Shown here: piece by piece, positions 5,636 to 6,209 of the stretch
Position numbering within the stretch: the first letter of the stretch is position 1
How the letters are laid out: each line of letters opens with the position of its first letter
Assembly: GCA_013696425.1 (NCBI GenBank)
Contig: JACCYP010000156.1
Span: forward strand, 1 to 6,209
Length of the DNA stretch: 6,209 bases
Reading direction: 5' to 3'
From: Thermoleophilaceae bacterium
Lineage (GTDB): Bacteria; Actinomycetota; Thermoleophilia; Solirubrobacterales; Thermoleophilaceae
The notes under the pieces: generated by a model
What the model saw: the letters and a program-made list of their open reading frames with translations, nothing else
What the model was told of the DNA's origin: nothing
The model's database searches: none
Position numbers and translations under genes: made by a program

Positions 5636-5658
5636 GCGGCCGAGGGCGGACTCTAGTC
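5586..5658. repeat. Long-range inverted repeat across the MFS stop codon
   Basis: TCCGCCCT (5592-5599) is perfectly complementary to AGGGCGGA (5643-5650), with an outer GACT (5586-5589) and AGTC (5655-5658). Inside, TGCGG (5599-5603) can instead pair with CCGCA (5626-5630). On the minus strand this structure begins at the MFS stop codon (5653-5655) and covers the start of the short downstream ORF. It could end MFS transcription, but in DNA this GC-rich such matches can arise by chance. Confidence 0.3.
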
Positions 5659-6209
5659 AGGAACCGCGGCGGGCATCCGCGGCGCGCCGGGCGGATCCGG
5701 CTCGGCGTGGGGGTCGTGCACGCGCGCCAGCAGCGCCGCCGACACGAGCATCCCGCCGAGGAGAACGAAGCCGAGCAGGCCGAAGCCCGACACGGCGATG
5801 ATCGCGCCGCCGGCGAGCGCCCCGAGCATGTAGCCGAGCTGGGCACTGGTCGTGCGCGCGGCCATCATGCTGCCCGAGCGCTCCGGCAGCTGATGCAGGC
5901 CGAGCGCGCTCGTGCCGGTGGACCGGAAGGCCGCGAACACCGCCATCACGCAGAAGAGCCCGACGGTGAAGGCCACCGACGGCGTGACGTTCAGGATCAG
6001 CGCGAGCATCACGCCCATCGCCACGGCGGAGGAGACGATCATCGTCTTGCGCCCGGCGATCCGGGACACGCGGTCGGTCACGAGCGTGCCCACGAGGAAG
6101 CACAGCGACCCGCCCGCGAGCAGGAACCCGACCGTGCCGACGCTCACGTCGTAGGCCTGGATGTAGAAGGCGCCGGCGTAGGTGAGCTCGGCGGTCCAGG
6201 CGGAGTAGG
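5653..6209 (-). CDS. MFS transporter, C-terminal half (5' end beyond the window)
   Basis: The frame is open to the right edge, reading YSAWTAELTYAGAFYIQAYD before the internal valine codon (GTG, 6147) that could be mistaken for a start. About 185 residues are visible with six likely membrane helices, so this is TM7-TM12 of a 12-TM major facilitator. GTLVTDRVSRIAGRKTM after the second visible helix matches the G-x(3)-D-R-x-G-R-[KR] style motif A, which recurs in the TM8-9 loop of MFS proteins; here two extra residues separate DR from GRK. Further helices are rich in Gly, Ala and Met (for example GYMLGALAGGAIIAVSG). The tail ends in a short Pro/Ala/Asp-rich cytoplasmic segment. The role is a membrane transporter driven by an ion gradient; the substrate cannot be told, though drug-efflux-like members share this character. 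A short ORF follows 17 nt downstream. Confidence 0.9.
   Translation of the reverse strand, partial: YSAWTAELTYAGAFYIQAYDVSVGTVGFLLAGGSLCFLVGTLVTDRVSRIAGRKTMIVSSAVAMGVMLALILNVTPSVAFTVGLFCVMAVFAAFRSTGTSALGLHQLPERSGSMMAARTTSAQLGYMLGALAGGAIIAVSGFGLLGFVLLGGMLVSAALLARVHDPHAEPDPPGAPRMPAAVPD

Noticed and set aside
4599..5801. A 400-codon plus-strand open frame overlapping the MBL gene and running into the MFS gene
   Set aside because: The product is Arg/Ala low complexity and crosses a convergent junction; the MBL frame carries all the metal-ligand motifs.
5653..6147. Taking the valine codon (GTG) at 6147 as the start of the MFS gene
   Set aside because: The frame continues upstream to the window edge with a further membrane-helix-like segment, and only six helices lie after it, so the gene is cut by the window.

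Overview
The window is very GC-rich, with dense gene packing, GC-biased third codon positions and GTG/TTG starts. Together with the protein families seen (a DUF4397 surface protein, an RskA-like anti-sigma domain, and MBL-fold and HAD hydrolases of actinobacterial flavour), this suggests an Actinomycetota chromosome, perhaps of the Thermoleophilia (Solirubrobacterales/Gaiellales). That placement is inferred from protein character and was not tested by a search. No mobile element, CRISPR array, tRNA or rRNA was seen.

Layout, left to right. (1) 1-859, minus strand: a secreted DUF4397 protein with two domain repeats and a C-terminal APATG, membrane helix and basic tail. It is followed by the first 16 codons of another exported or membrane protein that leaves the window. 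(2) 869-1741, plus strand: a one-TM protein with a sigma-region-4-like helical N-terminus inside the cell and an RskA-type domain outside. (3) 1738-1769: a perfect inverted repeat holding the stop codons of two convergent genes. (4) 1766-3780, minus strand: the sucC-sucD operon for succinyl-CoA synthetase, with an ATGA overlap. (5) 3857-5331, plus strand: a HAD-superfamily hydrolase, then an MBL-fold hydrolase whose reading frame clearly extends upstream of its first ATG. (6) 5321-5359: a second convergent hairpin. (7) 5363-5635, minus strand: a short ORF that looks like only the C-terminal half of a DUF4442/hotdog-type protein. (8) 5653 to the right edge, minus strand: the C-terminal half of an MFS transporter.

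The secure functional unit is SucCD, which couples succinyl-CoA cleavage to NTP synthesis in the TCA cycle. The left part is a cell-surface locus: an exported protein that may be wall-anchored, transcribed divergently from a probable membrane-bound regulator. The HAD and MBL genes look like a two-gene operon of unknown substrate, and nothing ties them to SucCD beyond a shared intergenic region. Most of the window is ordinary chromosome. The points most worth a second look are the regulator's domain architecture, the possible sortase/substrate pair at the left edge, the altered metal and acid motifs in the MBL and HAD proteins, the non-AUG start of the MBL gene, the truncated DUF4442-like ORF, and the two convergent hairpins.
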